The notes beneath the pieces were generated by a model that saw nothing but the letters and a program-made list of their open reading frames with translations, made no database searches and was not told where the DNA came from. Made by a program: the position numbers and the translations under genes. Below are positions 7,758 through 16,424 of a DNA stretch of 64,000 bases, in pieces; position 1 is the first letter of the stretch; each line of letters begins with the position of its first letter. Location: NCBI RefSeq assembly GCF_036182465.1, contig NZ_CP108081.1:6510001-6574000 (forward strand), read 5' to 3'. The stretch is from Streptomyces sp. NBC_00258. GTDB lineage: Bacteria > Actinomycetota > Actinomycetes > Streptomycetales > Streptomycetaceae.

Positions 7758-9004
7758 GCACAGTGCACTCGTCCGCGACGTTCCTGATCGAGTTCGGTGC
7801 GATCATCCTGGGCCTCGGGCTGCTCGGCCGGTTCGCCGGACGCTTCCAGTTCTCGCCCATACCCCTCTACCTGCTGGCCGGGCTCGCGTTCGGCGAGGGC
7901 GGGCTGCTGCCGCTGGGCACCAGTGAGGAGTTCGTCGCGATCGGCGCCGAGATCGGCGTCATCCTGCTGCTGCTCATGCTCGGCCTGGAGTACACGGCCA
8001 CCGACCTGGTCTCCAACCTCAAGACCCAGTACCCGGCCGGTCTGGTGGACGCCGCCCTGAACGCCCTGCCGGGCGCGGCGATGGCGCTGCTGCTGGGCTG
8101 GGGCCCGGTCGCCGCCGTCGTGCTGGCCGGGGTCACCTGGATCTCCTCCTCCGGTGTCATCGCCAAGGTCCTGGGCGACCTGGGCCGGCTCGGCAACCGC
8201 GAGACCCCGGTCATCCTGAGCATCCTGGTCCTCGAAGACCTCTCCATGGCCGTCTACCTGCCGATCATCACCGCCCTGCTGGCCGGTGCCGGTATCGCGG
8301 CGGGCAGCGCCACCCTCGCCATCGCGCTGGGCGTCGCCGGCCTCGTCCTGGTGGTCGCGGTGCGCTACGGACGCCACATCTCCCGCTTCGTCTCCAGCGA
8401 CGACCCCGAGAAGCTGCTGCTGGTCGTGCTGGGTCTGACGCTGCTGGTCGCGGGCGTCGCACAGCAGCTGCAGGTCTCCGCGGCCGTGGGGGCGTTCCTG
8501 GTGGGCATCGCGCTGTCCGGCGAGGTCGCCGAGGGTGCGCACGGCCTGCTCTCCCCGCTGCGGGATCTGTTCGCCGCCGTGTTCTTCGTCTTCTTCGGCC
8601 TGCACACCGACCCCGCCAGCATCCCGCCCGTCCTGCTGCCCGCCCTCGCGCTGGCCGTCGTGACCGCCGGGACGAAGATCGCCACGGGGTACTGGGCCGC
8701 CAAGCGGGCCGGGATCTCCGCGAAGGGCCGCTGGCGGGCGGGCGGCACGCTGGTGGCCCGCGGCGAGTTCTCCATCGTCATCGCCGGACTCGCCGTCACC
8801 TCCGGCATCGAGCCGAGGCTCGGGCCGTTGGCCACGGCGTACGTTCTCATCCTGGTCATCGTCGGCCCCCTCACCGCCCGCTTCACGGAACCGGTAGCCA
8901 CCCGCCTGGCCGGCCGACGCCACCGCCGGCCCGCCACCACGGGTGTCGAAACGCCCCAGGACCGGGACCTGGTCCCGAGCCCCGACGCACCCGTCGACAA
9001 GTAA
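7754..9004 (+). CDS. Cation:proton antiporter, CPA2 family (KhtU-like)
   Basis: This encodes 416 residues with about 12 hydrophobic helices across the Na+/H+ exchanger domain. Conserved helix motifs such as GVTWISSSGVIAKVLGDL and FLVGIALSGEVAEGA are visible. GTG 7754 overlaps the KhtT-like stop and is preceded by GAAGGGA; a second GTG at 7763 is possible. It should exchange K+ or Na+ for protons across the cytoplasmic membrane under control of the upstream subunit. There is no C-terminal TrkA-N domain, consistent with the separate regulator. A large repeat-derived hairpin follows the gene. Confidence 0.9.
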   Translation: MSTVHSSATFLIEFGAIILGLGLLGRFAGRFQFSPIPLYLLAGLAFGEGGLLPLGTSEEFVAIGAEIGVILLLLMLGLEYTATDLVSNLKTQYPAGLVDAALNALPGAAMALLLGWGPVAAVVLAGVTWISSSGVIAKVLGDLGRLGNRETPVILSILVLEDLSMAVYLPIITALLAGAGIAAGSATLAIALGVAGLVLVVAVRYGRHISRFVSSDDPEKLLLVVLGLTLLVAGVAQQLQVSAAVGAFLVGIALSGEVAEGAHGLLSPLRDLFAAVFFVFFGLHTDPASIPPVLLPALALAVVTAGTKIATGYWAAKRAGISAKGRWRAGGTLVARGEFSIVIAGLAVTSGIEPRLGPLATAYVLILVIVGPLTARFTEPVATRLAGRRHRRPATTGVETPQDRDLVPSPDAPVDK

Positions 9005-9026
9005 CCGCGGGGGTCGGCGGGCACCT

Positions 9027-9173
9027 GCGGGTCCGGTGGGGCTGGTCGCGCAGTTCCCCGCGCCCCTAAAGACGAAAGACAGGGCTGCGCCCCTGCTCTT
9101 TCGTCTTCGGGGGCGGTAGCCCTTGCCTTTTAGGGGCGCGGGGAACTGCGCGACAAGCCCCCACCGGACCCGC
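9027..9173. terminator. Large double hairpin terminator built from inverted repeat-element copies
   Basis: Arms of about 44 nt at 9027-9070 and 9128-9173 are near-perfect inverted copies. They run from GCGGGTCCGGTGGGG through GCAGTTCCCCGCGCCCCT. The space between them holds a second hairpin (AAGACGAAAGACAGGG with CCCTGCTCTTTCGTCTT). It begins 23 bp after the antiporter stop. Beyond it, up to 9421, no intact gene is seen. Confidence 0.7.
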
Positions 9174-9421
9174 ACCCGACAACGCCCCACCCCCTCGATC
9201 GACGCGATCCGGCGACTGCCGACGCGCTCGGGCGTGGGCGGGCACGGCCGGGCGTCCCGTTCGCCTTCAACATCACGTTCCCGTACAACAACTCAGGTGG
9301 CTCCGGCGTCCGCCCGGCCGACATCCTCGTCACGCCCCTGAGGCCGCGTACCTCCGCGAACCCTCCGTACGCGCGAGAGCGACTCGGCCCGCACGGCAGC
9401 GGCCGGGCCGGCCGTCGGGCC
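9174..9421. other. Non-coding interval, possibly with a degraded coding remnant
   Basis: No start, ribosome binding site and stop combination fits here. One plus-strand stretch around 9258-9350 translates to FAFNITFPYNNSGGSGVRP, less arginine-rich than random GC shadow. It could be a scrap of a lost gene, but no family is recognised. Confidence 0.25.
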
Positions 9422-9739
9422 CTACGACAGGCTCACCGCCGGGCACCCGAACGCCTCCGTCAGTACCCGGCGCTGGTGCTCCGTGAGGGCGTTCAGGAAG
9501 ATCACCGCGTCCGCTCCCGACTCCTCACACAGCGCGGCCACTTCGCGGGCCTTTCCGGAGCTCAACAGGGTCTGGGAGGAGTAGGGCAGGGTCATCCTCC
9601 TCACCCCGCCGTTCGAGACGCCGCGGCGCTGCACGACGCGCCCCACGACCCGGGCGCCGCGTGCCGTCAGATCGGCGGCCGCCGCCTCCATGCGTACGGC
9701 GAAGTCCTTCTGCCTGGCGGCGAAGTACCCCACGATCAC
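9422..9739 (-). CDS. Stand-alone HflX N-terminal domain protein
   Basis: This encodes 105 residues from GTG 9739, with GGGAG about 8 bp upstream. It resembles only the N-terminal 'GTP-binding GTPase N-term' domain of HflX ribosome-splitting GTPases. The ARGARVVGRVVQRRG strand, the LLSSGKAREVAALCEESGADAVIFLNALTEHQRRVL stretch and the final CPAVSLS all correspond to it. No G-domain follows: the protein ends where HflX would continue to its helical linker. The same frame reads on upstream (GAYGEAVHQH, then PGPDLAGADV) without an obvious start, so the N-terminus may be longer. Function is unknown; it might modulate or mimic HflX on ribosomes. Confidence 0.65.
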   Translation of the reverse strand: MIVGYFAARQKDFAVRMEAAAADLTARGARVVGRVVQRRGVSNGGVRRMTLPYSSQTLLSSGKAREVAALCEESGADAVIFLNALTEHQRRVLTEAFGCPAVSLS

Positions 9740-10091
9740 GACATCCGCTCCCGCGAGATCCGGGCCGGGAGGGCTCGGCGTCGGGCCGGCCGGCCGGGGG
9801 TCCCGGCGGGCGGGCGGTCTGCGGTCGCGCCTTCGGTGCTGGTGTACGGCCTCACCGTAGGCACCCGCACCCCCGCGGCGACACGCGTTTTCCGGGAGCG
9901 GGCCTGCTCCCGGGCACTCCCGACGGGCTACTTTGCGATTCCTTTACACTGGGTGGGACGTGTCCGTCAGGGCACGTCATACGACCTTGAGTGCGAGTAA
10001 GGAGCGAAGGTTCCGCGATGGGTGAACCTCCCAGTACCAGCCGTGCCATTCCCGGCCCGAGACATGCGCGTGACGGGGCGGAGGTGGCACG
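9740..10091. other. Upstream region of the CNNM operon
   Basis: About 350 bp with no convincing gene beyond a possible N-terminal extension of the HflX-N protein. Near 9932-9950 the DNA is locally AT-richer (CTTTGCGATTCCTTTACACT) and is a plausible promoter area. A small dyad, GACGTG...CACGTC, follows at about 9958-9979. Confidence 0.3.
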
Positions 10092-11471
10092 GTGACCGAG
10101 ATCCTGCTGCTCCTGCTCGCCCTGCTGCTCACGCTCGCGTGTGCCGTGTTCGTGGCGGCCGAGTTCTCGCTGACCACCGTCGAGCGCGGTGACCTGGAGC
10201 GGGCCGCCGAGGCGGGTGAGCGGGGTGCCGACGGCGCGCTGAAGGCGGTGCGGCGGCTGACGCTCCAGCTGTCCGGCGCCCAGCTGGGCATCACCGTCAC
10301 CTCACTGGTGATCGGCATGCTCGCCGAGCCGTCGCTCGCCGCGCTGCTGAAGGGTCCGCTGGAATCGGCCGGCCTCGGCGGCGCCGCCTCGACAGTGGCG
10401 ACCGTGCTCGGTGTGGTCGTCTCCACCGTCGTCCTGATGGTGATCGGCGAGCTGGTGCCGAAGAACTGGGCGATCTCGCGCCCGCTGGCAGTCGCCAAGG
10501 TGGTCGCGGGCCCGCAGCGCGGGTTCACGGCCGCGTTCGGCCCGTTCATCCATCACCTCAACAACTCCGCGAACCGTTTCGTGCGCCGCATGGGCCTGGA
10601 GCCCGCCGAGGAGCTGGCCTCCGCCCGCGGCCCCGAGGAGCTCGTCGCGCTGGCCCAGCACTCGGCCGCCCAGGGCGCCCTTGAGCCGGACTCGGCGGAG
10701 CTCTTCGTCCGCACGCTGCACCTGAGCGAGCTGACCGCGGAGAACGTGATGACCCCGCGCGTCGACGTAAGGGCCCTTGAGGCACGTGCCACGGCCGCCG
10801 ACGCCGCCAACCTCACCCACGCGACCGGCCTGTCCCGCTTCCCGGTCTACCGCGACAGCCTGGACGAGGTCGTCGGCTCGGTCCACATCCGCGACGTACT
10901 CGCCCTGGAGCCGGACAAGCGGGCCGTCACGCCCGTCACCGAGCTGGCCACGGCCCCGCTCCTTGTGCCCGACAGCCTGCCCGCCGACCGCCTCCTGGAG
11001 CGGATGCGGGCGGCCCGCACCATGGCCGTCGTCATCGACGAGTACGGCGGCACGGCGGGCGTGGCGACGGTCGAGGACATCTTCGAGGAGGTCGTCGGCG
11101 AGGTGCGCGACGAGCACGACCCCGTCGAGGTGCCCGACCTGCTGCCCGCCCCCGCGTCGGCCGACGGCCGCGCGGTCTGGGAGGCGGACGGGGGCGTACG
11201 GATCGACGAGCTCGCCGGGATAGGCCTGCGGGCGCCGGAGGGTCCGTACGAGACCGTCGCCGGACTGGTCGCCACGCGGCTCGCCCGGATCCCGGCCGAG
11301 GGCGACGCGCTGGACCTCGACGGCTGGCGCCTGGACGTCCTGGACGTGGAGCACCACCGCGCCGACCGCGTCCGCATCACCGAACCGGCCGCCGTCCATG
11401 AGCCGGCACCCCACCCGGATCACGGGTCCGCCCACGAGTCGGCCCGTCAGACCGTGGAGGAGTCCCGATGA
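10092..11471 (+). CDS. CNNM/CorC (hemolysin C-like) transmembrane protein with CBS pair
   Basis: This encodes 459 residues from GTG 10092. The DUF21/CNNM transmembrane domain (about residues 1-190, three or four helices, AEFSLTTVERGDLERAAEAG) is followed by two CBS motifs (ENVMTPRVDVRAL; RTMAVVIDEYGGTAGVATVEDIFEEVVGEVRDEHD). A CorC_HlyC domain closes the protein. This family is linked to Mg2+/Co2+ efflux and adenosine-nucleotide sensing. The gene overlaps the next CNNM gene by 4 bp (ATGA), so the two are coupled and may heterodimerise. Confidence 0.88.
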   Translation: MTEILLLLLALLLTLACAVFVAAEFSLTTVERGDLERAAEAGERGADGALKAVRRLTLQLSGAQLGITVTSLVIGMLAEPSLAALLKGPLESAGLGGAASTVATVLGVVVSTVVLMVIGELVPKNWAISRPLAVAKVVAGPQRGFTAAFGPFIHHLNNSANRFVRRMGLEPAEELASARGPEELVALAQHSAAQGALEPDSAELFVRTLHLSELTAENVMTPRVDVRALEARATAADAANLTHATGLSRFPVYRDSLDEVVGSVHIRDVLALEPDKRAVTPVTELATAPLLVPDSLPADRLLERMRAARTMAVVIDEYGGTAGVATVEDIFEEVVGEVRDEHDPVEVPDLLPAPASADGRAVWEADGGVRIDELAGIGLRAPEGPYETVAGLVATRLARIPAEGDALDLDGWRLDVLDVEHHRADRVRITEPAAVHEPAPHPDHGSAHESARQTVEESR

Positions 11472-12499
11472 GCACGCTGACCACCGTCCAACTTGCCATC
11501 GGCGCCCTGACGCTGGTGACCAACGCGTTCTTCGTCGGCGCGGAGTTCGCCCTGATCTCCGTACGCCGGAGCCAGATCGAACCGCGCGCCCAGGAGGGCA
11601 ACAAGCGGGCCCGGATGACCCTGTGGGGCCTCAGGCACATCTCCGCGATGATGGCGACGGCCCAACTCGGCATCACCGTCTCGTCGTTGGTGCTGGGTGC
11701 GGTCGCCGAGCCGGCCATCGCGCATCTGCTGGAGCCGGCCTTCGAGGCGACCGGCGTCCCGGACGCCCTCGTCCACCCGATCGCCTTCGTGATCGCGCTC
11801 ACCGTGGCGACGTATCTGCACATGCTGATCGGCGAGATGATCCCGAAGAACCTCGCGCTCGCCGCGCCGGTGCCCGCCGCGCTGCTGCTCGGCCCGCCCC
11901 TGGTGGCCCTCACCCGGGCGCTGAAGCCGGTCGTCTTCGGTATCAACGCCTTCGCCAACGTCCTGCTGAAGCTGCTGCGGGTCGAGGCCAGGGACGAGGT
12001 GGAGTCGGTCTTCACCGACGACCAGCTCGCCCGCATGGTCGTCGACTCCAGCCAGGCCGGGCTGCTGTCGTCCGCCGACGGCGAGCGCCTGCGGGACGCC
12101 CTGGAGCTGGGCACCCGCCCGGTCGGCGAGATCCTCGTGCCGGCCCAGCGGATGCGTACGGTCGAACACACCGTCACCCCGGCACGGCTGGAGCGCGCGG
12201 CCGCCGAGGCGGGCTTCTCCCGCTTCCCGGTGACCGGCGAGGACGGCACGGTGCTCGGCTACCTCCACATCAAGGACACGCTCGGCGTCGCCGACCGGGA
12301 CCGTCCGTTCCCGCGTACGGCGCTGCACCCGGTCACGCGTGTCCGGATCGACACCCCGCTCGACGACACCCTCACCGCCCTGCGCGCCAATGACAGCCAC
12401 CTGGCCGCGGTCACCGGTGAGTCGGGCAAGGTCCTCGGCTTCGTGACGATGGAGGACGTGCTGTCGGAACTGGTGGGGCCGGCCCCGGCGGGGGTCTGA
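11468..12499 (+). CDS. CNNM-type transmembrane CBS protein, short paralogue
   Basis: This encodes 343 residues. It has the same DUF21 membrane domain as the upstream gene (NAFFVGAEFALISVRRSQIEPRAQEG; YLHMLIGEMIPKNLALA), then a CBS pair (RFPVTGEDGTVLGYLHIKDTLG; AVTGESGKVLGFVTMEDVLSELVG). It stops there: the C-terminal CorC_HlyC transporter-associated domain of its partner is absent. Paired long and short CNNM genes in one operon are common in actinobacteria. The ATG lies inside the previous stop. A hairpin terminator follows. Confidence 0.87.
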   Translation: MSTLTTVQLAIGALTLVTNAFFVGAEFALISVRRSQIEPRAQEGNKRARMTLWGLRHISAMMATAQLGITVSSLVLGAVAEPAIAHLLEPAFEATGVPDALVHPIAFVIALTVATYLHMLIGEMIPKNLALAAPVPAALLLGPPLVALTRALKPVVFGINAFANVLLKLLRVEARDEVESVFTDDQLARMVVDSSQAGLLSSADGERLRDALELGTRPVGEILVPAQRMRTVEHTVTPARLERAAAEAGFSRFPVTGEDGTVLGYLHIKDTLGVADRDRPFPRTALHPVTRVRIDTPLDDTLTALRANDSHLAAVTGESGKVLGFVTMEDVLSELVGPAPAGV

Positions 12500-12522
12500 C
12501 CGGTCGCGGCCGGGGTCCGACC

Positions 12523-12569
12523 GGTCGCGGGGCTCTGTGGCATGGCCTCCGCCACAGTGCCCCGCGACC
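12523..12569 (+). terminator. Hairpin terminator after the CNNM pair
   Basis: A 19-bp stem with one mismatch pairs GGTCGCGGGGCTCTGTGGC at 12523-12541 with GCCACAGTGCCCCGCGACC at 12551-12569, with a 9-nt loop. It lies 24 bp after the second CNNM stop. The left arm overlaps a direct repeat, GACCGGTCGCGG, at 12498-12509 and 12519-12530. Confidence 0.7.
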
Positions 12570-12651
12570 ACGGCGACTATCGTGGCGATCCGAATCGAAC
12601 GTGGAGCGGTTCACAGGGATCGGGTCGGATCGGGTCGGCGAAAGGCGCGCT

Positions 12652-14313
12652 GTGTCGGACGAGGGGCGGTTGATCGCCGGGCGGTACCGGTTGATCGAGC
12701 GGATCGGCCGCGGTGGCATGGGCACCGTGTGGCGTGCCGAGGACGAGGTCCTCAGCCGCGAGATCGCGTTCAAGCGGCTCCACGTCCAGCAGCACCTCTC
12801 CGAGGACGAACTCGCCACCGTCCACGAACGCACACGCCGGGAAGCCCGCAGCGCCGCCCGGATCGCTCACCCGAACGTGGTCGTCGTCCATGACGTCCTG
12901 GATGACGACGGGTTGCCGTGCATCGTCATGGAGTACGTGCACGGCACCACCCTCGGCGCGCTCCTCAAGGGCGGCGGGGCCCTGCCGCCCGGCGAGGCCG
13001 CCCGGGTGGGCCTCGGCATGATCGCCGCGCTGCGGGCCGCCCACGCCGCCGGAGTGCTGCACCGCGACGTGAAGCCCGGCAACGTCCTGCTGGGCGAGAA
13101 CGGCCGCGTCGTCCTCACCGACTTCGGCATCGCCATGGCGACCGGCACGTCGACGCTCACCAAGACCGGCGAGATCATCGGGTCGATCGACTACATCGCG
13201 CCCGAGCGCATGAAGGGCCACAAGCCCGGCCCCACCGCCGACCTCTGGGCGCTCGGCGCCACCCTCTTCCAGTCCGTCGAGGGCCGGCCCCCGTTCCGCA
13301 GGGCCACGGCGATGGAGACCGCGTACGCCATCGCCGTCGACCCGCTCGCCCCCATGAAGCAGGCCGGACCGCTCGAACCCCTCATCGAGATGCTGCTCGC
13401 CAAGGACCCGGACGAGCGTCCGACGGCGGAGGAGACGGAACGGGCACTGCGGGTCGTGGCGTCGGAGACCCCGGGCGCTACGACGGGCGGGACGACGGAG
13501 GCCGCGTGGGCGTCGGCCGTGCCGGGGAGGACGACGGCGACGACTTCGGCCGGGGCCACGCTCACCGACTCGGCATCCGGGTCGGGATCGGTATCCAGCT
13601 CCGGGTCGGGATTCGGTTCGGGGCCTGTGTCGAGGTCGGGCCCGGGGTCGACCTCGGCGGCGCCCCCTCCCACCGGCGTTAGCGGCAGCGGCGACGGCAC
13701 CGGCCGCCGGGGCCGTAGGCGGCGCGCCCTCCTCTGGAGCGCGGCGGCCGTGACGCTGGCCGCCGCGGCCGTGGCGGGCGGGCTCTACGCGGTGACGGCG
13801 GACAACGGCGACGACGGCAGGAAGGGCTCGGCGACGGCGACCTCACCCACCGCGTCCGAGCCGCCCCCCGTCCCCGCGGGGTTCCGTCTGGTCAGGGAGA
13901 AGGCGCTGGGAGCCACCTTCCCCGTCCCGGACGGCTGGAAGCGCGTCGACAAGGCGAGCGCCGAACAGGTCACCTACACCGACCCGTCGCGCCTGGTCGA
14001 GCTCACCATCGGCACCGTGAACCCGGCAGGGGCGAACCCCGAGTCGCACTTCCAGAACATCGAGGCAAACACCAAGCTCAACTACTCGACGTACCGGAAG
14101 CTGCGCATGCAGCGCACCACGTTCCAGGGAAAGCCCGCGGCGGTGTGGGAGTTCACCTTCCAGGGCCAGGTCCGTGCCTTCCGTGCCATCGACTTCGGCT
14201 TCGGCGAGGAGGGCGGCACGGAGTACGACATCTACCTCTCGGCACCGGAAGCCCAATGGGACACGCGCCGCCCGGTGTTCGACACGGTCAAGGCGGGCTT
14301 CCGCGTCGACTGA
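12652..14313 (+). CDS. Membrane-anchored Ser/Thr protein kinase with extracellular domain
   Basis: This encodes 553 residues from GTG 12652 (MSDEGRLIAGRYRLIERIG). The kinase has the loop GRGGMGTVWRA, K41 in IAFKRL, catalytic D139 in HRDVKPGN and D157 of DFG, so it should be active. A Ser/Gly linker with repeated SGSG-type units leads to one membrane helix (LLWSAAAVTLAAAAVAGGLYAV). Outside lies a globular ~150-residue domain (from FRLVREKALGATFPVPDGWKRV) common in Streptomyces kinases and probably a sensor. Its ligand is unknown. It converges with the GAF-ANTAR operon 14 bp away. Confidence 0.9.
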   Translation: MSDEGRLIAGRYRLIERIGRGGMGTVWRAEDEVLSREIAFKRLHVQQHLSEDELATVHERTRREARSAARIAHPNVVVVHDVLDDDGLPCIVMEYVHGTTLGALLKGGGALPPGEAARVGLGMIAALRAAHAAGVLHRDVKPGNVLLGENGRVVLTDFGIAMATGTSTLTKTGEIIGSIDYIAPERMKGHKPGPTADLWALGATLFQSVEGRPPFRRATAMETAYAIAVDPLAPMKQAGPLEPLIEMLLAKDPDERPTAEETERALRVVASETPGATTGGTTEAAWASAVPGRTTATTSAGATLTDSASGSGSVSSSGSGFGSGPVSRSGPGSTSAAPPPTGVSGSGDGTGRRGRRRRALLWSAAAVTLAAAAVAGGLYAVTADNGDDGRKGSATATSPTASEPPPVPAGFRLVREKALGATFPVPDGWKRVDKASAEQVTYTDPSRLVELTIGTVNPAGANPESHFQNIEANTKLNYSTYRKLRMQRTTFQGKPAAVWEFTFQGQVRAFRAIDFGFGEEGGTEYDIYLSAPEAQWDTRRPVFDTVKAGFRVD

Positions 14314-14327
14314 CGACCGGTCGTCCG

Positions 14328-15125
14328 TTATCGGGTGCGGTCTTCCGGCGCGGCCGGTGTCGGTGCTGTTGCGGGGGTGGGGGCGGAGGCCGGGGCGGGA
14401 ATGGCCGCGGTGTCGAAGTCTCCCGCGATGATCCGCGTGGCGAGGTCCGCTAGGCGCAGGTGATGGGATCGCGCGTACGAGCGGAACGCGGCGAAGGCGT
14501 CGTCCACCGAGGTGTCCCAGCGCTCCGCCAGTACTCCCTTGACCTGCTCGACCAGGATGCGGCTGGTGAGCGCGGTCGCCAGCTGGCTGTTCTCGATGTG
14601 CGACTGCTCCAGCGTGCGCTGCTGGAGGATCGCGATGGTGGCCACGTCGGCGAGCGCCTGGGCGAGCGCGATGTCGGCGTCGCCGAGGCGGTGCGGCGCG
14701 CTCTGGAAGAGGTTGAGCGCGCCGACGACCCGGTTGCGCAGACGCAGCGGGAGCGCGTGCGTGCTCACGTAACCCGTCTCGCGGGCCCGGCCGGCGAAGT
14801 GCGGCCAGGCCGTCGTCGTCTCCGGCCGCGTCAGGTCGATGTTGGTACGGGCCGTGCCGGTGCGGTAGCACTCCACGCACGGGCCCTGGTCGTGCTGGAG
14901 CGCGAACAGCTCCAGCAGGCGGGCGTGCTCGTCCGACGCGGCGATGATCTGCAGCTCGCCGTGGGCGTCCACGAGCAGGATGCCCGCCGCCGAGACGTCC
15001 AGCAGCTCGACGCAGCGCGTGGACAGCCGTTGCAGCAGGTCGATGACGTCGAAGTCCTCGACGAGAGAGTCCGCGACCTCCACGAAGATCTCGGCCAGAC
15101 GTTGTTCGCGGGCCATGCCGATCAT
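14328..15125 (-). CDS. GAF and ANTAR domain protein (RNA-binding antiterminator type)
   Basis: This encodes 265 residues. ATG 15125 overlaps the upstream gene's stop as ATGA; an alternative ATG at 15116 has GGAAAGGG 9 bp upstream. The GAF domain covers roughly residues 10-165 (DLLQRLSTRCVELLDVSAAGILLVD; CVECYRTGTARTNIDL). An ANTAR helical domain follows (SRILVEQVKGVLAERWDTSVDDAFAAFRSYAR). ANTAR domains bind dual-hexaloop RNA and cause antitermination. The tail is an Ala/Pro/Thr repeat. It is translationally coupled to the second GAF-ANTAR gene, so the two probably act together. Confidence 0.88.
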   Translation of the reverse strand: MIGMAREQRLAEIFVEVADSLVEDFDVIDLLQRLSTRCVELLDVSAAGILLVDAHGELQIIAASDEHARLLELFALQHDQGPCVECYRTGTARTNIDLTRPETTTAWPHFAGRARETGYVSTHALPLRLRNRVVGALNLFQSAPHRLGDADIALAQALADVATIAILQQRTLEQSHIENSQLATALTSRILVEQVKGVLAERWDTSVDDAFAAFRSYARSHHLRLADLATRIIAGDFDTAAIPAPASAPTPATAPTPAAPEDRTR

Positions 15126-15961
15126 CCCTTTCCGTCGCCGGGCGAGTACGGCCCGTTCGTGTTGTCGTCGAAGCCGTCGCCGAAGCCGTTGCCGGAGGCG
15201 TCGTTGTTGGTGTCGCTGGTCGTGTCGCCGGTGGTGTTGTCGTTGTCGTTGAAGCGGAGTCTGCGGGCGACCACGTCGTCCGCGACCTCCCCGAGGGGGC
15301 GTTCGCTGCTGTAGGCGCGGGCCCGCAGGCGCAGGAGAGCCTCTTCCATCGTCACACCGAGCTGGACGCTGATCATTCCCGTGGCCTGGTGCACCGCCGC
15401 GCGATGCAGTCCCGTCGGCCGGTCCAGGAACATGCCGAGCACCGGGCCGCCGTTCCCGTTCCCGCTCAGGTCCCCGTCCCCGTCCTCGCCCCGCTGTCGT
15501 CGCCCGTCCCCGTTCAGGAGCGCGCCGGTCAGTGCGGCGGCCAGGGCCGTCGCGTCCGCGCTCTGCTGGACGGACATCGTCCGGTCGCCGTCGCAGAGCA
15601 CGGTCAGTACGCCGACCCGGATTGCCCCGATGCCCAGCGGGAAGCAGCACACCCCGTGGACGCCCATGTCCCGCGCGGGCGGCAGCAGCGCGGGCCACCG
15701 GTCCGGGCGTACGCGGTCCAGGTCCGGCTCCATGACGGGGGACCCGGTGCGCACCGCGTCCGGGCCCGGGCCCTCGCCCAGCGTGAACTGGAGTTCCTCG
15801 AAACGGGCGCTCACCTCGGGATGGCACCAGAGCGGCTCGGCCATGCCGCCGTTGCCCACGAGCAGCGACAGCGCGACGCCCTCGGCGCCCAGCGCGAGCG
15901 CGCACGCCCGGGCCGGATCACCGTGCCCGCCGAGGCGCAGTGACCGGAGAACGTCGGCCAT
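15122..15961 (-). CDS. GAF and ANTAR domain protein, first gene of a coupled pair
   Basis: This encodes 279 residues from ATG 15961; GTG 15976 is an alternative. The GAF-like region includes LGEGPGPDAVRTGSPVMEPDLDRVRPDRWPALL and GVCCFPLGIGAIRVGVLTV. The ANTAR segment follows (VHQATGMISVQLGVTMEEALLRLRARAY). The C-terminus is an unusual Asn/Asp/Thr/Gly-rich tail (about 40 residues, NDNDNTTGDTTSDTNN) that looks like simple-sequence codon expansion. Its stop overlaps the next gene's ATG. The GAF ligand is not known. Confidence 0.82.
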   Translation of the reverse strand: MADVLRSLRLGGHGDPARACALALGAEGVALSLLVGNGGMAEPLWCHPEVSARFEELQFTLGEGPGPDAVRTGSPVMEPDLDRVRPDRWPALLPPARDMGVHGVCCFPLGIGAIRVGVLTVLCDGDRTMSVQQSADATALAAALTGALLNGDGRRQRGEDGDGDLSGNGNGGPVLGMFLDRPTGLHRAAVHQATGMISVQLGVTMEEALLRLRARAYSSERPLGEVADDVVARRLRFNDNDNTTGDTTSDTNNDASGNGFGDGFDDNTNGPYSPGDGKG

Positions 15962-16040
15962 GCCGTCGCTGATCACCGGTTTCCGTTCAGCCGCGGCCGG
16001 GAGCCTCGGAGCGAGGCACCGACCGGATTGCGTCGTAACC

Positions 16041-16424
16041 CTACGCGGATCGGTCCGCCGTCGAGTTCCACTGTTCCGGGCCGTCGGCGGGCATGCCCCG
16101 CCAGGCGTCCCGGGCACTGGCGTACCGGGGGAAGCGCTCGACGACCGCGCCGGCCCGGAACACCAGACCTATGCACGGGCGGGCGTAGACGACCCGGGTC
16201 CAGCCGCGCCGCGACCGGCAGTCGTCCCAGGCCGCGCACAGCGGGTCCAGGGCGCTGCCGTCCATGAACGTCAGGCCGCTCAGGTCGACGATGAGGAAGA
16301 GGCGCCCGGTGCCGCGGCGCACGTCCTCCAGGTCACGGGTGAACCCCGGGGCGGTCGTCAGGTCCAGCTCGCCGCTCGCCCCGACCACACGGCACTCGTC
16401 GAACAGGCTGGGATGCGGGCCCAT
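16041..16424 (-). CDS. STAS domain protein (anti-anti-sigma factor-like)
   Basis: This encodes 127 residues from ATG 16424, with GGAG 9 bp upstream. The fold pattern is that of STAS anti-sigma antagonists: CRVVGASGELDLTTAPGFTRDL, then LFLIVDLSGLTFMDGSALDPL with the usual DLSGLTFMDSSG phosphosite region. Here the site reads M-D-G-S, so the phosphorylatable serine is shifted or replaced by glycine at the first position. Such proteins bind HATPase anti-sigma kinases. It lies next to GAF-ANTAR and DUF5994 genes in a signalling neighbourhood. Confidence 0.8.
   Translation of the reverse strand: MGPHPSLFDECRVVGASGELDLTTAPGFTRDLEDVRRGTGRLFLIVDLSGLTFMDGSALDPLCAAWDDCRSRRGWTRVVYARPCIGLVFRAGAVVERFPRYASARDAWRGMPADGPEQWNSTADRSA

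Noticed and set aside
6584..9190. 868-codon minus-strand ORF across flotillin, KhtT and KhtU genes
   Set aside because: It spans three real genes and two hairpins in anti-sense. The composition is not protein-like.
15126..15905. N-terminal extension of the downstream GAF-ANTAR gene (525-codon frame)
   Set aside because: The extra part is an out-of-frame shadow of the upstream GAF-ANTAR gene. The ATGA junction at 15122-15125 gives a clear start.
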